64,000 bases of DNA from Clostridiaceae bacterium. GTDB lineage: Bacteria; Bacillota; Clostridia; DSM-8532. This document shows positions 16,822-26,700 of this stretch, in pieces. The position numbers and the translations under genes were made by a program. The notes below the pieces were generated by a model. It made no database searches. It saw only the letters and a program-made list of their open reading frames with translations, and was not told the origin of the DNA. Within the stretch, counting starts at the first letter, position 1. Every line of letters starts with the position of its first letter. The stretch is from NCBI GenBank assembly GCA_012719545.1, contig JAAYAD010000101.1, positions 31,169 to 95,168 on the forward strand, in the 5' to 3' direction.

Positions 16822-19047
16822 ATGCTTTTGAATGAGGGTTTGACATCTTTGCCGGAAGATGCTGTCTTTGCGCTTGATATTGGTACCCGTACCATTATTG
16901 GAGTCGTTGGTGTTCAAAAAGATGAACAATTTATTGTTCATGCTGTCGAAATTTATGTCCATAACGGACGGGCAATGATGGACGGGCAGATTCACGATAT
17001 AAATAAGGTAGTGCAGGGAATAAAAAAGGTTAAGGAAGCTCTTGAAAAGAAGCTTGGCGTTAAGCTTACAAGAGCTGCAATTGCTGCTGCCGGACGTGTC
17101 TTAAGAACCTGCCGCGTTATGGTTGAGAGAAAGCTTGAAGAAGGCAGGGAAATTGACTCTCAGTTTATTGGCGCCCTCGAAATGGAAGGCATACATAAGG
17201 CGCAGCTTCAAATTGACAGCAGCCTTTCAGAGAATGAAAAGGATCAGTTTTACTGTGTAGGATATAGTGTTATCAATTATTATCTGAATGATTATGTAAT
17301 ATCCAGTCTTTCAGGTCATAAAGGCAATACTGCAGCCGTTGATATGATGGCAACATTCCTTCCCCAGACTGTTGTGGACAGCCTGTATACCGTTATGGAA
17401 AGGTCCGGCCTTGAGGTTGCGTACCTTACCCTTGAGCCTATTGCGGCCCTTAATATCGCAATTCCAAAGGAGCTTAGGCTTTTAAACCTTGCTTTGGTGG
17501 ATATAGGTGCGGGTACCTCGGACATAGCCATTACAAAATCAGGCACGGTTGTTGCCTATGCCATGGTGCCTGTAGCCGGGGATGAGGTTACAGAGGCAAT
17601 TGCCCAGCATTATCTTGTTGATTTTAACACTGCCGAAAAAATTAAGCTTTCCATAAACGATTCAGGTAAACCCATCACCTTTACCGATATTCTTGATAAT
17701 CAGGTAAGTGTTTCGTCGGATGAGGTAAATACGGTAATACATCCTGTAGTTGAGCAGCTTGCCTCCACCATTGCCGAAAAGGTGCTGGAGTATAACGGCG
17801 GAAAGGCACCCAATGCCATATTCCTGGTAGGAGGAGGAAGCCAGGTTCAAGGCTTGTGCGAAGCGGTTTCACGCTTTGTAGGGCTTCCCAAGGAAAGGGT
17901 TGCGGTAAGAAACAGGAGCATTGCAAAAAATGTAATTGCTGACGAAGGAGTGTTAAACGGGCCTGACAGCATAACCCCCCTTGGCATCCTGGTTACGGCA
18001 GCAATGGCAAAGGAACAGGACTTTTTCTATGTAACAGTAAACGGTAGTAAAGTAAGAATGTACAACTCCCGCAAAATGACTGTTGCAGATGCCCTGATTC
18101 TTGCAGGCATATCCTCTGAACAGCTCATTGGAAGAAGCGGAAAAACACTCAGGTTCTCTTTAAACAACAGGGAAACAACTATAAGAGGAGAGCTTGGAGA
18201 ACCTGCAGAAATATATGTTAACAATGAAAGATCACGTTTGAACGAAAATATCCAACCGGGAGATGAAATAAAGGTAATACCCGCCAAAAAGGGACAGGAC
18301 GGCTCCATCACTGCATCGGCTATACAAAAGGAGTATCAACCTGTATACTTTACCTACAATGACCATACCGAAACCATATATCCCCAAGTAATAATAAACG
18401 GCGTTCAGGCTCTGCCCGACACTTCCATCCAGGAAGGGGACAGGGTGGAGGTTATTATGGAATATACCCTGGATGAAATTTCCCGGCTTTATGAAATGGA
18501 CCTGTCAGCATGGGAGTTTACTATAAATGGCATGCCCTGTGAAAAAAATACCAGGGTTATGCCCGGCGACCATGTCAGGGCAATGTCCAAAGCATTGTCG
18601 GGTAATGGTGGCAAAAACGAACCCGCTTTAGATGAAAACACGAAAGAACTAATTAAAGATGAAAAAAGCAAGGATGAAAGCGTTAAGGAAGAAAACGTTC
18701 AGACACAGGAAGAGAAAATTAATGAGCCGGATAATTCCTCATTAAATGATACACCTGTCAGGGAAAATGCCCAAAGGCCAGGAAATGATACTGACATCAA
18801 GGCTCTTTTGACTGATATTCATCAAAAATTGGCCGAACGTGACGGCATCACCGTCACCATCAACGGAAAAGCCGTAAATATGCCTCCAAAAAGCAACGGC
18901 TATATGTTCGTAGATGTATTTAATTATATTGATTTTGACCTTTCTTCACCTAAGGGAAGCATAGTTCTCATGCTTAACGGGAAAAGCGGCAATTTCACAG
19001 ATAAAATAAAAACGGGTGACATTATCGAAATCTTTTGGAAAGAATAA
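16822..19047 (+). CDS. FtsA-like actin-fold ATPase with C-terminal beta-grasp-like repeats
   Basis: A 741-aa two-part protein. Residues 1-390 are an actin/FtsA-type ATPase with phosphate-1 ALDIGTRT (17-24), phosphate-2 VDIGAGTSD (226-234) and adenosine motif FLVGGGSQVQG (from 334). Residues 400-741 repeat a unit of the form xING(8-12 aa)IxxGDxIxVI, seen near 463, 523, 565 and 714, with a charged low-complexity linker at about 599-660. This resembles ThiS/beta-grasp modules. It lacks the C-terminal amphipathic helix that anchors normal FtsA. With no ftsA beside ftsZ, it is a candidate for a division or shape role (inference). It is 25 bases after nth and 27 bases before the GGDEF gene. Confidence 0.72.
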   Translation: MLLNEGLTSLPEDAVFALDIGTRTIIGVVGVQKDEQFIVHAVEIYVHNGRAMMDGQIHDINKVVQGIKKVKEALEKKLGVKLTRAAIAAAGRVLRTCRVMVERKLEEGREIDSQFIGALEMEGIHKAQLQIDSSLSENEKDQFYCVGYSVINYYLNDYVISSLSGHKGNTAAVDMMATFLPQTVVDSLYTVMERSGLEVAYLTLEPIAALNIAIPKELRLLNLALVDIGAGTSDIAITKSGTVVAYAMVPVAGDEVTEAIAQHYLVDFNTAEKIKLSINDSGKPITFTDILDNQVSVSSDEVNTVIHPVVEQLASTIAEKVLEYNGGKAPNAIFLVGGGSQVQGLCEAVSRFVGLPKERVAVRNRSIAKNVIADEGVLNGPDSITPLGILVTAAMAKEQDFFYVTVNGSKVRMYNSRKMTVADALILAGISSEQLIGRSGKTLRFSLNNRETTIRGELGEPAEIYVNNERSRLNENIQPGDEIKVIPAKKGQDGSITASAIQKEYQPVYFTYNDHTETIYPQVIINGVQALPDTSIQEGDRVEVIMEYTLDEISRLYEMDLSAWEFTINGMPCEKNTRVMPGDHVRAMSKALSGNGGKNEPALDENTKELIKDEKSKDESVKEENVQTQEEKINEPDNSSLNDTPVRENAQRPGNDTDIKALLTDIHQKLAERDGITVTINGKAVNMPPKSNGYMFVDVFNYIDFDLSSPKGSIVLMLNGKSGNFTDKIKTGDIIEIFWKE

Positions 19048-19074
19048 TGCTCGCTTTATTATGTGGAGGATCCT

Positions 19075-20790
19075 TTGAAGCTAATTAAAGAAAAACTACA
19101 CATATTTGGCAAATTACAAAAGTATGAGGAAAATATTTTAAATTATGAGATAATAATACTAATTGGCTTAATTATTGAGGATCTTTTTGCTAAAGTCTTT
19201 TTTGCACCTGCTGCCTGGAGAGAAGCCATTTTTCTTCTGGTGCAAGCCTTTTTGATGGCCATAATTGTCAGTGTCAATATATATGAACGATATATGGCAA
19301 AAAAGCAAAATGGGCCGTCAATACTTATGACTTTGGCAAAATTATTGAAATATGTAGCTTTGACAAGCTATATAAGCACTTTGTGGCACGGTGTCTTTTT
19401 CTACATCGTACCTCTGTTGCCAATTGCCTTCCACTGCATTTCCAATGGATGCAAAAAAACGGCACCTTTGCTGATTACCAGTTGGATATTCCAGCTCGGT
19501 TCCCAAATATTTTTGTGCTATATTATTCAGTCCAGTGTTGACAGAAGAGCCGCCATGGAGTATTTTATCGGCCTTACCGTAAAGTATGTATTGTTTGGAC
19601 TGTTCTCCCATATTTGCGGCAGAATATACAGGATCTATATGAGGGGCCAGGAAGAAAACAGCATCCTCATTGACAGGTTAAGCGACAAATATGTTCAGCT
19701 GGAACAGGCCAAAAAGGAAATACAGGCTCATAACGACAGGCTCAGGGAGACCAACAGAAAGCTCGAAGAAACAAACCAGAAGCTTACATCCAGCATAGCC
19801 GAATTCTTTACGCTCCAGCAAATATCCCAGGCTATTACGTCCATTTTTGATGTAAATGAGCTTTTAAAATACGTGAACGATGTGATAATGGGTGTAATGG
19901 GGGCGTATCATTCGACCATAGCTCTATGCGGAGGTTCCCAAAACAAGCTGAAGGTTAAGGTTTCAAGTATTTTTGACAAAAAGGATTATGCCATTGTCTC
20001 AGATTACATCAACAGTGATGTATTGCAGCCTTGTATTTATGAAGGAAAATCCATGATAGACAACGATGTTGATCCAGAAAATTACCCCTTCACAAAAGGC
20101 AGAGACATTCATTCTCTCATATGCGTTCCTTTCCTGGCAAAAGGTGTTCCTCTGGGACTTGTACTTGTTGAACACAGCATTAAGGATGCCTTTACCGATG
20201 AAAATGTAAGGCTCCTTGAAATCATATGCCAGCAGGTAAGTATAGCTATAGAAAATGCCCGCCTGTATCAGCAGATGCAAAAGCTTGCCACCCTTGACGG
20301 CCTCACAGGCGCATATAACCGCCAGTATTTCCAGGATAAGCTGGAGACTGAGTTCAATAAAGCTCAGCAGGGAAATTATAATCTATCATTGATTATTTTT
20401 GATATTGACTACTTTAAAAAGTTCAATGATACATACGGACATCTCTTTGGAGATCAGATACTGAAGGCTTTATCTTCCTATGTTATGAAAACCTTAAGAA
20501 AAGAAGATATCTTTGCTCGTTATGGCGGCGAGGAATTTGTAATATTAATGCCCCATACAAGCCTTGAGCTGGCTGCTGAAAAGGCAGAGGAGTTAAGAAA
20601 GGGAATTTCGGAGCTTGCCATTACAAACAATCTGGTAGCGGCTTCGGTAAATATAAGCGCAGGAGTGGCATCATATCCCAAAACCGCAAGAAGGCCCATA
20701 GATCTTTTGAATTCCGCTGACGATGCCCTCTATATGGCAAAGCGCGGCGGAAGGAATCTTGTAAAAGTCGCAAAGCCTCTGGAAGACTAG
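19075..20790 (+). CDS. Membrane diguanylate cyclase (GAF-GGDEF)
   Basis: Makes cyclic di-GMP from two GTP. Predicted layout: several membrane helices (residues about 24-185), a coiled coil (about 200-245), a GAF sensor domain (about 260-400) and a GGDEF domain (about 405-570). The active-site motif is YGGEEF (483-488), an intact GGEEF; the upstream DIDYFKKFNDTYGHLFGD is the metal/nucleotide loop. I prefer TTG 19075 because GGAGGA ends 5 bases upstream; an in-frame GTG at 19063 lies before that site. It probably shares a transcript with the FtsA-like gene. Confidence 0.9.
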   Translation: MKLIKEKLHIFGKLQKYEENILNYEIIILIGLIIEDLFAKVFFAPAAWREAIFLLVQAFLMAIIVSVNIYERYMAKKQNGPSILMTLAKLLKYVALTSYISTLWHGVFFYIVPLLPIAFHCISNGCKKTAPLLITSWIFQLGSQIFLCYIIQSSVDRRAAMEYFIGLTVKYVLFGLFSHICGRIYRIYMRGQEENSILIDRLSDKYVQLEQAKKEIQAHNDRLRETNRKLEETNQKLTSSIAEFFTLQQISQAITSIFDVNELLKYVNDVIMGVMGAYHSTIALCGGSQNKLKVKVSSIFDKKDYAIVSDYINSDVLQPCIYEGKSMIDNDVDPENYPFTKGRDIHSLICVPFLAKGVPLGLVLVEHSIKDAFTDENVRLLEIICQQVSIAIENARLYQQMQKLATLDGLTGAYNRQYFQDKLETEFNKAQQGNYNLSLIIFDIDYFKKFNDTYGHLFGDQILKALSSYVMKTLRKEDIFARYGGEEFVILMPHTSLELAAEKAEELRKGISELAITNNLVAASVNISAGVASYPKTARRPIDLLNSADDALYMAKRGGRNLVKVAKPLED

Positions 20791-20813
20791 TCCTGTGCTG
20801 TGTTTATATGATT

Positions 20814-21494
20814 TTATTTTACCGTTACTGAATTTAGCATATCTTCAAAGATTTTTCTTAAGTCTTCGTTGAAGGCGCTGTCTTCGGCATAGATACTTAT
20901 GCGGAACATGTAGGGGTTGTCGTCAAAGAATGCCTCCATGGCTCTTATAATCTTCCCCTGACCATTAAATGTGTATTCCCATACAGTGTAAGGTATATGG
21001 TCTTTTTCATTCTTTTTGCTGTCAAAGCTTAAATAATCTATTGAAGAACTGTCTTTTGACAATTCCAGAAATTTATCCAGGGAAGTATTAAGACTCCAGA
21101 TTTGAACCAGACCGTGGGATGGAGGATCTTTAACTGTAAAATCCACGCTTTGCAGAATCTCGCCCCCAAGGTTCAGTGGATTTCCGAATGCCACTACCTG
21201 GGGATACTTGAATATTATCCTGCGGCTGTCGGGAAGGGGCAGGATAAATTCTTTAAGCTCGGAACTGGCATCAATGGAGCTGAAATCATATAATTGGCCA
21301 AGAGTAAACCCACTGGGGGTCAGAAATGTGAATTTGTCTCCGAGGGTAAAGTAATACCTGGGTGAAACAGATGGCATGTGTGATAATGTAAAGATAAAAA
21401 TAATCAGGGCAAATAAAAATGCCGCCATAAGCCTTATGCGCCGGGGCGGCCTTTTTATTCTTCTTTTGAGCATTATGCGATAAAGAAATTGCAT
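20814..21494 (-). CDS. Membrane-anchored extracytoplasmic protein of unknown function
   Basis: Not recognised. 226 aa with an Arg/Lys-rich N-terminus (KRRIKRPPRRIR), one membrane helix at about 22-42, and an outer domain of about 180 residues. The end of the domain (PYMFRISIYAEDSAFNEDL, then KIFEDMLNSV) has the strand-helix form of PsbP/LpqN-like domains, a weak resemblance only. GGGGAA precedes the ATG. It converges with the GGDEF gene with 23 bases between stops and lies downstream of cheW on the same strand. Confidence 0.7.
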   Translation of the reverse strand: MQFLYRIMLKRRIKRPPRRIRLMAAFLFALIIFIFTLSHMPSVSPRYYFTLGDKFTFLTPSGFTLGQLYDFSSIDASSELKEFILPLPDSRRIIFKYPQVVAFGNPLNLGGEILQSVDFTVKDPPSHGLVQIWSLNTSLDKFLELSKDSSSIDYLSFDSKKNEKDHIPYTVWEYTFNGQGKIIRAMEAFFDDNPYMFRISIYAEDSAFNEDLRKIFEDMLNSVTVK

Positions 21495-21567
21495 AGAAAT
21501 TCCCCGGACAAATTAGTTTAAAAAATGTCCTAAGGAATTATATATTTTTATTTTTTAAAGTATGAAC

Positions 21568-22047
21568 TTATTTTACAACCTCACTGCCGTGCTTTTCCAC
21601 AATATCTTTTACCTGCTGCTCTTCATCGGGTGTCAGCACCTTTTCAAGGTTAAGAAGAAGAATCAGCTTTTCGTCAAGCTTTGCAACCCCTGAGATAAAT
21701 CTCTTGTCAAAGGTTGAAAGGGTAGGGGGTGTGGGTACAATGTCTTCCTCAGGAACACGTACAATCTCGGTTACGCTGTCTACTATAAAGCCCAGAAGCA
21801 AATCGTTCTGTGAGATAATAATTATCTTGGTGCTGTCGTCATTTTCCTTGTCAGGCATATTGAAGCGCTTGCGAAGGTTAAAAACAGTCAGCACCTTGCC
21901 GCGAAGATTAAGAAGCCCTTCGATAAATGGGGGCGTATTTGGAACCTTAAAAATTTCCTGAGGCTTGATTATCTGAAAAATATCGGTGATGCCTATTCCA
22001 AAAGTCTCATCGCCAACAAGGAATTTTACTAGTTGTTGTACAGCCAT
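21568..22047 (-). CDS. cheW: CheW-type chemotaxis coupling protein
   Basis: SH3-like adaptor that links chemoreceptors to the kinase CheA. 159 aa, with family motifs FLVGDETFGIGITDIFQI, GLLNLRGKVLTVFNLR and the C-terminal LDEKLILLLNLEKVL. ATG 22047 is preferred because GGAGGT lies 7 bases upstream; a longer in-frame ATG at 22062 contains that same site. No cheA, cheY or receptor gene is in the window, so its partners are encoded elsewhere. Confidence 0.93.
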   Translation of the reverse strand: MAVQQLVKFLVGDETFGIGITDIFQIIKPQEIFKVPNTPPFIEGLLNLRGKVLTVFNLRKRFNMPDKENDDSTKIIIISQNDLLLGFIVDSVTEIVRVPEEDIVPTPPTLSTFDKRFISGVAKLDEKLILLLNLEKVLTPDEEQQVKDIVEKHGSEVVK

Positions 22048-22124
22048 AGGTATAACCTCCATATAATTTCCATTATTTATTACCCCAAAAATAAGAGCTA
22101 TAACATAGCTTGGGCTAAAATATA

Positions 22125-23321
22125 TCAGCTTCTGTAGGAGCCGTTTATTTTAACATAGTCATAGGATAAGTCGCATGTCCATATCCTGTCGAAAACCTTG
22201 CCGTCCTTAAAATCCAGGGTAATTATGACTTCTTTTTCTTTCAGTATCTTTAAAGCTTCTTCCTCGTCAAAAGGAACAGCTACTCCGTTTTTGCATACCA
22301 AAAGGTCTCCAATATATATGTCGGTTTTATCGGGATCAAAATTAGCACCTGAATAGCCTGCTGCCGTAAATATTCTTCCCCAGTTGGCATCATTGCCGAA
22401 TATGGCGGTCTTAACAAGCGGGGACTTGGCAACAGCGTTAAGAATGAGATGGGCATCCTTACTGGTTGCACAGTTATTGGCACGGATTTCAATAAGCTTT
22501 GTGGCTCCTTCTCCGTCCCTGGCAAGCATCTTTGCCAAGGTTTGTGAAACCTCAGTGAGGGTGCTTAAAAATATATCATAATCAGGTCCTTCGCTTATTA
22601 TAGGAGGATTTTCCGCCATTCCGCCTGCAAGGATTATTACCTTGTCGCATACACTGGTGTCTCCGTCAACCGAAATTCTGTTGAAGGATTTACTACATGC
22701 GCTTCTTAAAGCCTTATCCAGCATTTCAGCCGTAATATCCGCATCTGTGGTGATAACAGATATCATGGTGGCCATGTTGGGATGTATCATGCCGGAACCC
22801 TTTGCCATACCGCCAATGGTGACTGTTTTGCCGCCGATTGATATGGTTTTGGACGTTTCCTTGGAGAAGGTGTCGGTAGTCATTATCGCCTGAGCCGCAA
22901 GGCTTCCGCCGTCTTCTGAGAGGGAAGAGTATGCATTGTCAATTCCTGCTTTTATCTTGTCCATATCAAGGCGGTACCCTATTACTCCGGTGGAACCAAG
23001 CATTACTTCACAAGGCTCGCATCCAATAAGGGAGGCGGCATAGGATGCCATATGGGCCGCATCGGCATCACCGGCAGGTCCCACACAGGCATTGGCACAG
23101 CCGCTGTTTATAACAACAGCCCTTGCCTTTCCGCTTTTTATTTTCTCCATTGACCATTTTAGAGAATGCCCCTTTACGGCATTTGTGGTAAACACCCCTG
23201 CGGCAGCTGCAGGAGTATCGGATACTATAAGAGCCAGATCTTTTTGTCCGTTCTTTTTAATGCCGCAGGCAACACCTGCAGCCCTAAACCCTATGGGCGA
23301 AGTAACTCCCGATTTTGACAT
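22125..23321 (-). CDS. argJ: ArgJ: glutamate N-acetyltransferase
   Basis: Transfers acetyl from N-acetylornithine to glutamate, the cyclic route of arginine synthesis; many ArgJ also use acetyl-CoA. 398 aa. The self-cleavage site is in KGSGMIHPNMATM, where the Thr after Ala becomes the N-terminal nucleophile of the beta chain. The oxyanion region GSTGVIG is present. GGAGG precedes ATG 23321. No other arg gene is adjacent, unlike the common argCJBD cluster. Confidence 0.95.
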   Translation of the reverse strand: MSKSGVTSPIGFRAAGVACGIKKNGQKDLALIVSDTPAAAAGVFTTNAVKGHSLKWSMEKIKSGKARAVVINSGCANACVGPAGDADAAHMASYAASLIGCEPCEVMLGSTGVIGYRLDMDKIKAGIDNAYSSLSEDGGSLAAQAIMTTDTFSKETSKTISIGGKTVTIGGMAKGSGMIHPNMATMISVITTDADITAEMLDKALRSACSKSFNRISVDGDTSVCDKVIILAGGMAENPPIISEGPDYDIFLSTLTEVSQTLAKMLARDGEGATKLIEIRANNCATSKDAHLILNAVAKSPLVKTAIFGNDANWGRIFTAAGYSGANFDPDKTDIYIGDLLVCKNGVAVPFDEEEALKILKEKEVIITLDFKDGKVFDRIWTCDLSYDYVKINGSYRS

Positions 23322-23440
23322 AGTTTCCTCCAGAACTCAACATCTAAAAAAAGCATTATTGTTATATTTCAACAAAGTGTTATTGTTATATCATAGTGCA
23401 GGAATTATAAACATGTAACAAAAATAACATACCTAAGCCC

Positions 23441-23468
23441 TTACAGTATAGCAGAAATCAGGTATAAT
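23441..23468 (+). promoter_or_regulatory. Probable promoter of yerC-secA
   Basis: TTACAG (23441-23446), 16-base spacer, TATAAT (23463-23468), about 94 bases before the yerC start. Confidence 0.6.
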
Positions 23469-23561
23469 AGTAAAAGAGAAATTTGCAATTCTATGTAATA
23501 AATGAGATAATTCTATGAAGGTAAATATATAAAAATTATATAAATTTGCGGAGTGATAAAA

Positions 23562-23864
23562 GTGAACAGTAAGCTTAAGGATGAATATACTGATAAATTG
23601 TTTGAAGCTATATTGGAACTTAGGAATCTCGAGGAATGCTATAACTTTTTTGAGGATCTGGGTACAATATCAGAAATCAAGGCCTTTGCCCAGAGATTTG
23701 CTGTAGCCCGCATGCTGACAGAAAAGAAAACATATAAGGAAATCCATGAAAAAACAGGTGCAAGCGAGGCTACCATCAGCAGGGTCAACAGATCTTTGAA
23801 TTACGGTGCCGACGGCTACCGTCTTATTCTTGATCGTTTAATGAAAAAGGAGCAGAGTAAATGA
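23562..23864 (+). CDS. YerC/YecD family TrpR-like DNA-binding protein
   Basis: Small regulator of 100 aa in the TrpR superfamily. The helix-turn-helix is at [20 protein letters not shown], preceded by the family segment [22 protein letters not shown]. Its target is unknown. GTG 23562 is preferred because GCGGAG lies about 8 bases upstream; GTG 23553 overlaps that site. Its TGA overlaps the secA ATG, so the two are coupled. Confidence 0.9.
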   Translation: MNSKLKDEYTDKLFEAILELRNLEECYNFFEDLGTISEIKAFAQRFAVARMLTEKKTYKEIHEKTGASEATISRVNRSLNYGADGYRLILDRLMKKEQSK

Positions 23865-26587
23865 AACTATTAGAGAAAATATTTGGAAGCTATGCTGAAA
23901 AGGAGCTAAAAAGAATAAATCCCATTGTTGACAGGATTGAGGCTTTAGAGCCCGAAATGAAAAAACTCACCGATGCTCAGCTTAGGGAAAAGACAGATGA
24001 GTTCAAAAAGCGACTTGCACAAGGGGAGACCCTTGACGATATACTTCCTGAAGCATATGCCGTAGTCCGTGAAGCATCCACAAGAGTAATAGGGGAGCGG
24101 CATTTCAGAGTTCAGTTAATTGGCGGTATCATACTTCATCAGGGTCGTATTGCCGAAATGAAGACCGGTGAAGGTAAAACCCTTACCGCAACACTTCCTC
24201 TTTACTTAAATGCCCTGACAGGAAAGGGCGTTCACCTTGTAACCGTAAACGACTATCTTGCCAAATACCAGGCAGAGCTGATGGGAAAGATTTATAACTT
24301 CCTGGGCCTTACTGTTGGTGTTATTGTCCATGACATGGACAATGAACAGAGAAGAGCCGCCTATGCCTGCGATATTACCTACGGAACCAACAATGAGTTC
24401 GGATTTGACTATCTTCGCGACAATATGGTGGTCTACAAGGAGCACATGGTCCAAAGAGGTCTTAACTATGCCATTGTGGACGAAGTGGACTCCATTTTGA
24501 TAGATGAAGCCAGAACACCTCTTATTATATCGGGCCAGGGTGATAAATCCACCGACCTTTATGAAAAGGCCGATGCATTTGTAAGAAGGCTTACCAAGGC
24601 CGTATTTACCGAAACCGATGACAAAGAACTTGCAGACGACACCGATGCAGATTATATAGTTGATGAAAAGGCCCATACCGCCACACTTACCGCAAAAGGC
24701 GTCGAGAAGGCGGAGAGGTATTTTGGTGTTGAGAATCTTTCCGATGTTGAAAATATGACTCTTACCCACCACATAAATCAGGCTCTGAAGGCTCACGGAC
24801 TTATGAAAAAAGACGTGGATTATGTGGTGAAGGACGGGCAGGTCATAATTGTTGACGAATTTACAGGCCGCTTAATGTATGGACGCCGTTATTCAGATGG
24901 CCTCCATCAGGCTATTGAAGCCAAGGAAGGCGTAAAAGTCGAGCATGAGACAAAAACCCTTGCAACAATAACATTCCAGAACTATTTCAGAATGTATAAA
25001 AAGCTTGCGGGTATGACTGGTACTGCCCAGACAGAGGAGCAGGAGTTCAGAGCCATCTACAAGCTTGACGTTATTCCCATACCTACTAACCTTCCCGTAA
25101 TCCGCGTTGACCATGAGGACGTTGTGTACCGTACCAAGAAGGGTAAGTTCAACGCCGTAATACAGGATATAATTGAAAGTCATAAGAAAGGCCAGCCCGT
25201 GCTTGTGGGTACTGTTTCAATTGAAACTTCGGAAATGCTGAGCGGGCTTTTAAAGAAGCATGGCATAAAGCATAATGTCCTAAATGCCAAATACCATGAA
25301 AAAGAAGCCGAAATAGTTGCTCAGGCAGGAAAATACGGTGCTGTTACCATTTCAACCAACATGGCAGGCCGTGGTACCGACATAAAGCTTGGAGGTAACC
25401 CTGAGTTTCTGGCAAGACAGGAAATGCGGAAAATGGGCATGGATGAATCCCTCATTATGGCCTCCATAAGCTTTAATGAGACCACCGATGAGGAAGTTTT
25501 AAAGGGCAGAAAAATATTTAAAGAGCTTTATGAGAAATTCAAAGTAGAAACCGACAGGGAAAAAGAGCTTGTAATTAAGGCAGGAGGCCTTAAGATAATA
25601 GGTACCGAGCGACATGAGGCAAGACGTATTGATAACCAGCTCAGAGGTCGTGCCGGCCGTCAGGGAGATCCGGGTGAATCCCGCTTCTATATTTCACTGG
25701 AAGACGACCTTATGCGCCTGTTTGGTTCTGAGCGCATGGAGAGAATGGTAGACGCCCTTGGCCTTGACGAAAACCAGCCCATTGAAGCAAGAATTCTTTC
25801 CAATGCCATAGAAAGCGCCCAGAAGAAAATAGAGGGCATTAACTTCCAGAGACGTAAGAATGTCCTTCAGTATGACGACGTTATGAACACACAGCGCGAA
25901 ATAATTTACAAGCAGCGCGCAATGGTTCTGGACGGCGAAAATATTAAGGACTATATAATGAAGATGATTGATACCGTTGCCGACGGTATTGTGGATATGT
26001 ACTGCAATGAAAGCGATATTCCGGAAGACTGGGATCTTAGCGGAATGATAAAATATGCTGAAACCGTTATGCTTCCGCCCGGTACTTTGGATATTGCATC
26101 CATTGATCTTGAAACCATTACTGCAAAAGAACTTAAAAAGATGATAAAAGAAAAGGCTCATGCACTCTATGAAGCCAAGGAAAAAGAGTTTGGCGAAGAA
26201 GTCATGCGTGAGCTTGAGAGGCGTATATTATTAAAGACTGTTGATGAAAAGTGGATGGATCATATTGACAACATGGATCAGCTAAAGTACGGAATTGGTC
26301 TTAGAGCGTATGGTCAGCACGATCCTGTTATTGAGTACAAGCGTGAAGGCTTTGAAATGTTTGACGAGATGATCCGCAACATCCAGCAGGATACCGTAAG
26401 AATGCTTCTCTTAATTAAGAATGAGAATGTGGTTGTAACCAGGAAGCAGGTTGCAAAACCCACCATGGCTTCCCACAGCGAGGAGCGGGTAAGTAAGCCC
26501 CAGAAGAGGGAAGAAGCCAAGGTTGGGCGCAATGACCCATGCCCCTGCGGAAGCGGAAAGAAATACAAAAAATGCTGTGGCGCATAA
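23861..26587 (+). CDS. secA: SecA preprotein translocase ATPase
   Basis: Motor of Sec-dependent secretion, at the membrane with SecYEG. 908 aa. Visible parts: Walker [18 protein letters not shown]-like [17 protein letters not shown], the preprotein cross-linking domain, helicase motif [12 protein letters not shown] and [13 protein letters not shown]. The zinc-binding C-terminus is [17 protein letters not shown]. It overlaps yerC by 4 bases. The usual downstream prfB is not found; a TPR gene follows instead from its own promoter. Confidence 0.98.
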   Translation: MKLLEKIFGSYAEKELKRINPIVDRIEALEPEMKKLTDAQLREKTDEFKKRLAQGETLDDILPEAYAVVREASTRVIGERHFRVQLIGGIILHQGRIAEMKTGEGKTLTATLPLYLNALTGKGVHLVTVNDYLAKYQAELMGKIYNFLGLTVGVIVHDMDNEQRRAAYACDITYGTNNEFGFDYLRDNMVVYKEHMVQRGLNYAIVDEVDSILIDEARTPLIISGQGDKSTDLYEKADAFVRRLTKAVFTETDDKELADDTDADYIVDEKAHTATLTAKGVEKAERYFGVENLSDVENMTLTHHINQALKAHGLMKKDVDYVVKDGQVIIVDEFTGRLMYGRRYSDGLHQAIEAKEGVKVEHETKTLATITFQNYFRMYKKLAGMTGTAQTEEQEFRAIYKLDVIPIPTNLPVIRVDHEDVVYRTKKGKFNAVIQDIIESHKKGQPVLVGTVSIETSEMLSGLLKKHGIKHNVLNAKYHEKEAEIVAQAGKYGAVTISTNMAGRGTDIKLGGNPEFLARQEMRKMGMDESLIMASISFNETTDEEVLKGRKIFKELYEKFKVETDREKELVIKAGGLKIIGTERHEARRIDNQLRGRAGRQGDPGESRFYISLEDDLMRLFGSERMERMVDALGLDENQPIEARILSNAIESAQKKIEGINFQRRKNVLQYDDVMNTQREIIYKQRAMVLDGENIKDYIMKMIDTVADGIVDMYCNESDIPEDWDLSGMIKYAETVMLPPGTLDIASIDLETITAKELKKMIKEKAHALYEAKEKEFGEEVMRELERRILLKTVDEKWMDHIDNMDQLKYGIGLRAYGQHDPVIEYKREGFEMFDEMIRNIQQDTVRMLLLIKNENVVVTRKQVAKPTMASHSEERVSKPQKREEAKVGRNDPCPCGSGKKYKKCCGA

Positions 26588-26610
26588 ATGACGAAATTTG
26601 TCTGAAAGGC

Positions 26611-26639
26611 TTGTGATTTAATAAAGCGTAGGCTACAAT
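26611..26639 (+). promoter_or_regulatory. Probable promoter of the TPR membrane-protein gene
   Basis: TTGTGA (26611-26616), 17-base spacer, TACAAT (26634-26639). Confidence 0.5.
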
Positions 26640-26700
26640 AAAATAGAGATATACAGATTTTAGCATTTAAGCAACCCTGTGAGATTTCCGGAGGGGTATT

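Noticed and set aside
23353..23395. Repeated GTTATTGTTATAT-like segment upstream of argJ
   Set aside because: Only two imperfect copies; looks like AT-rich promoter sequence rather than a repeat element.
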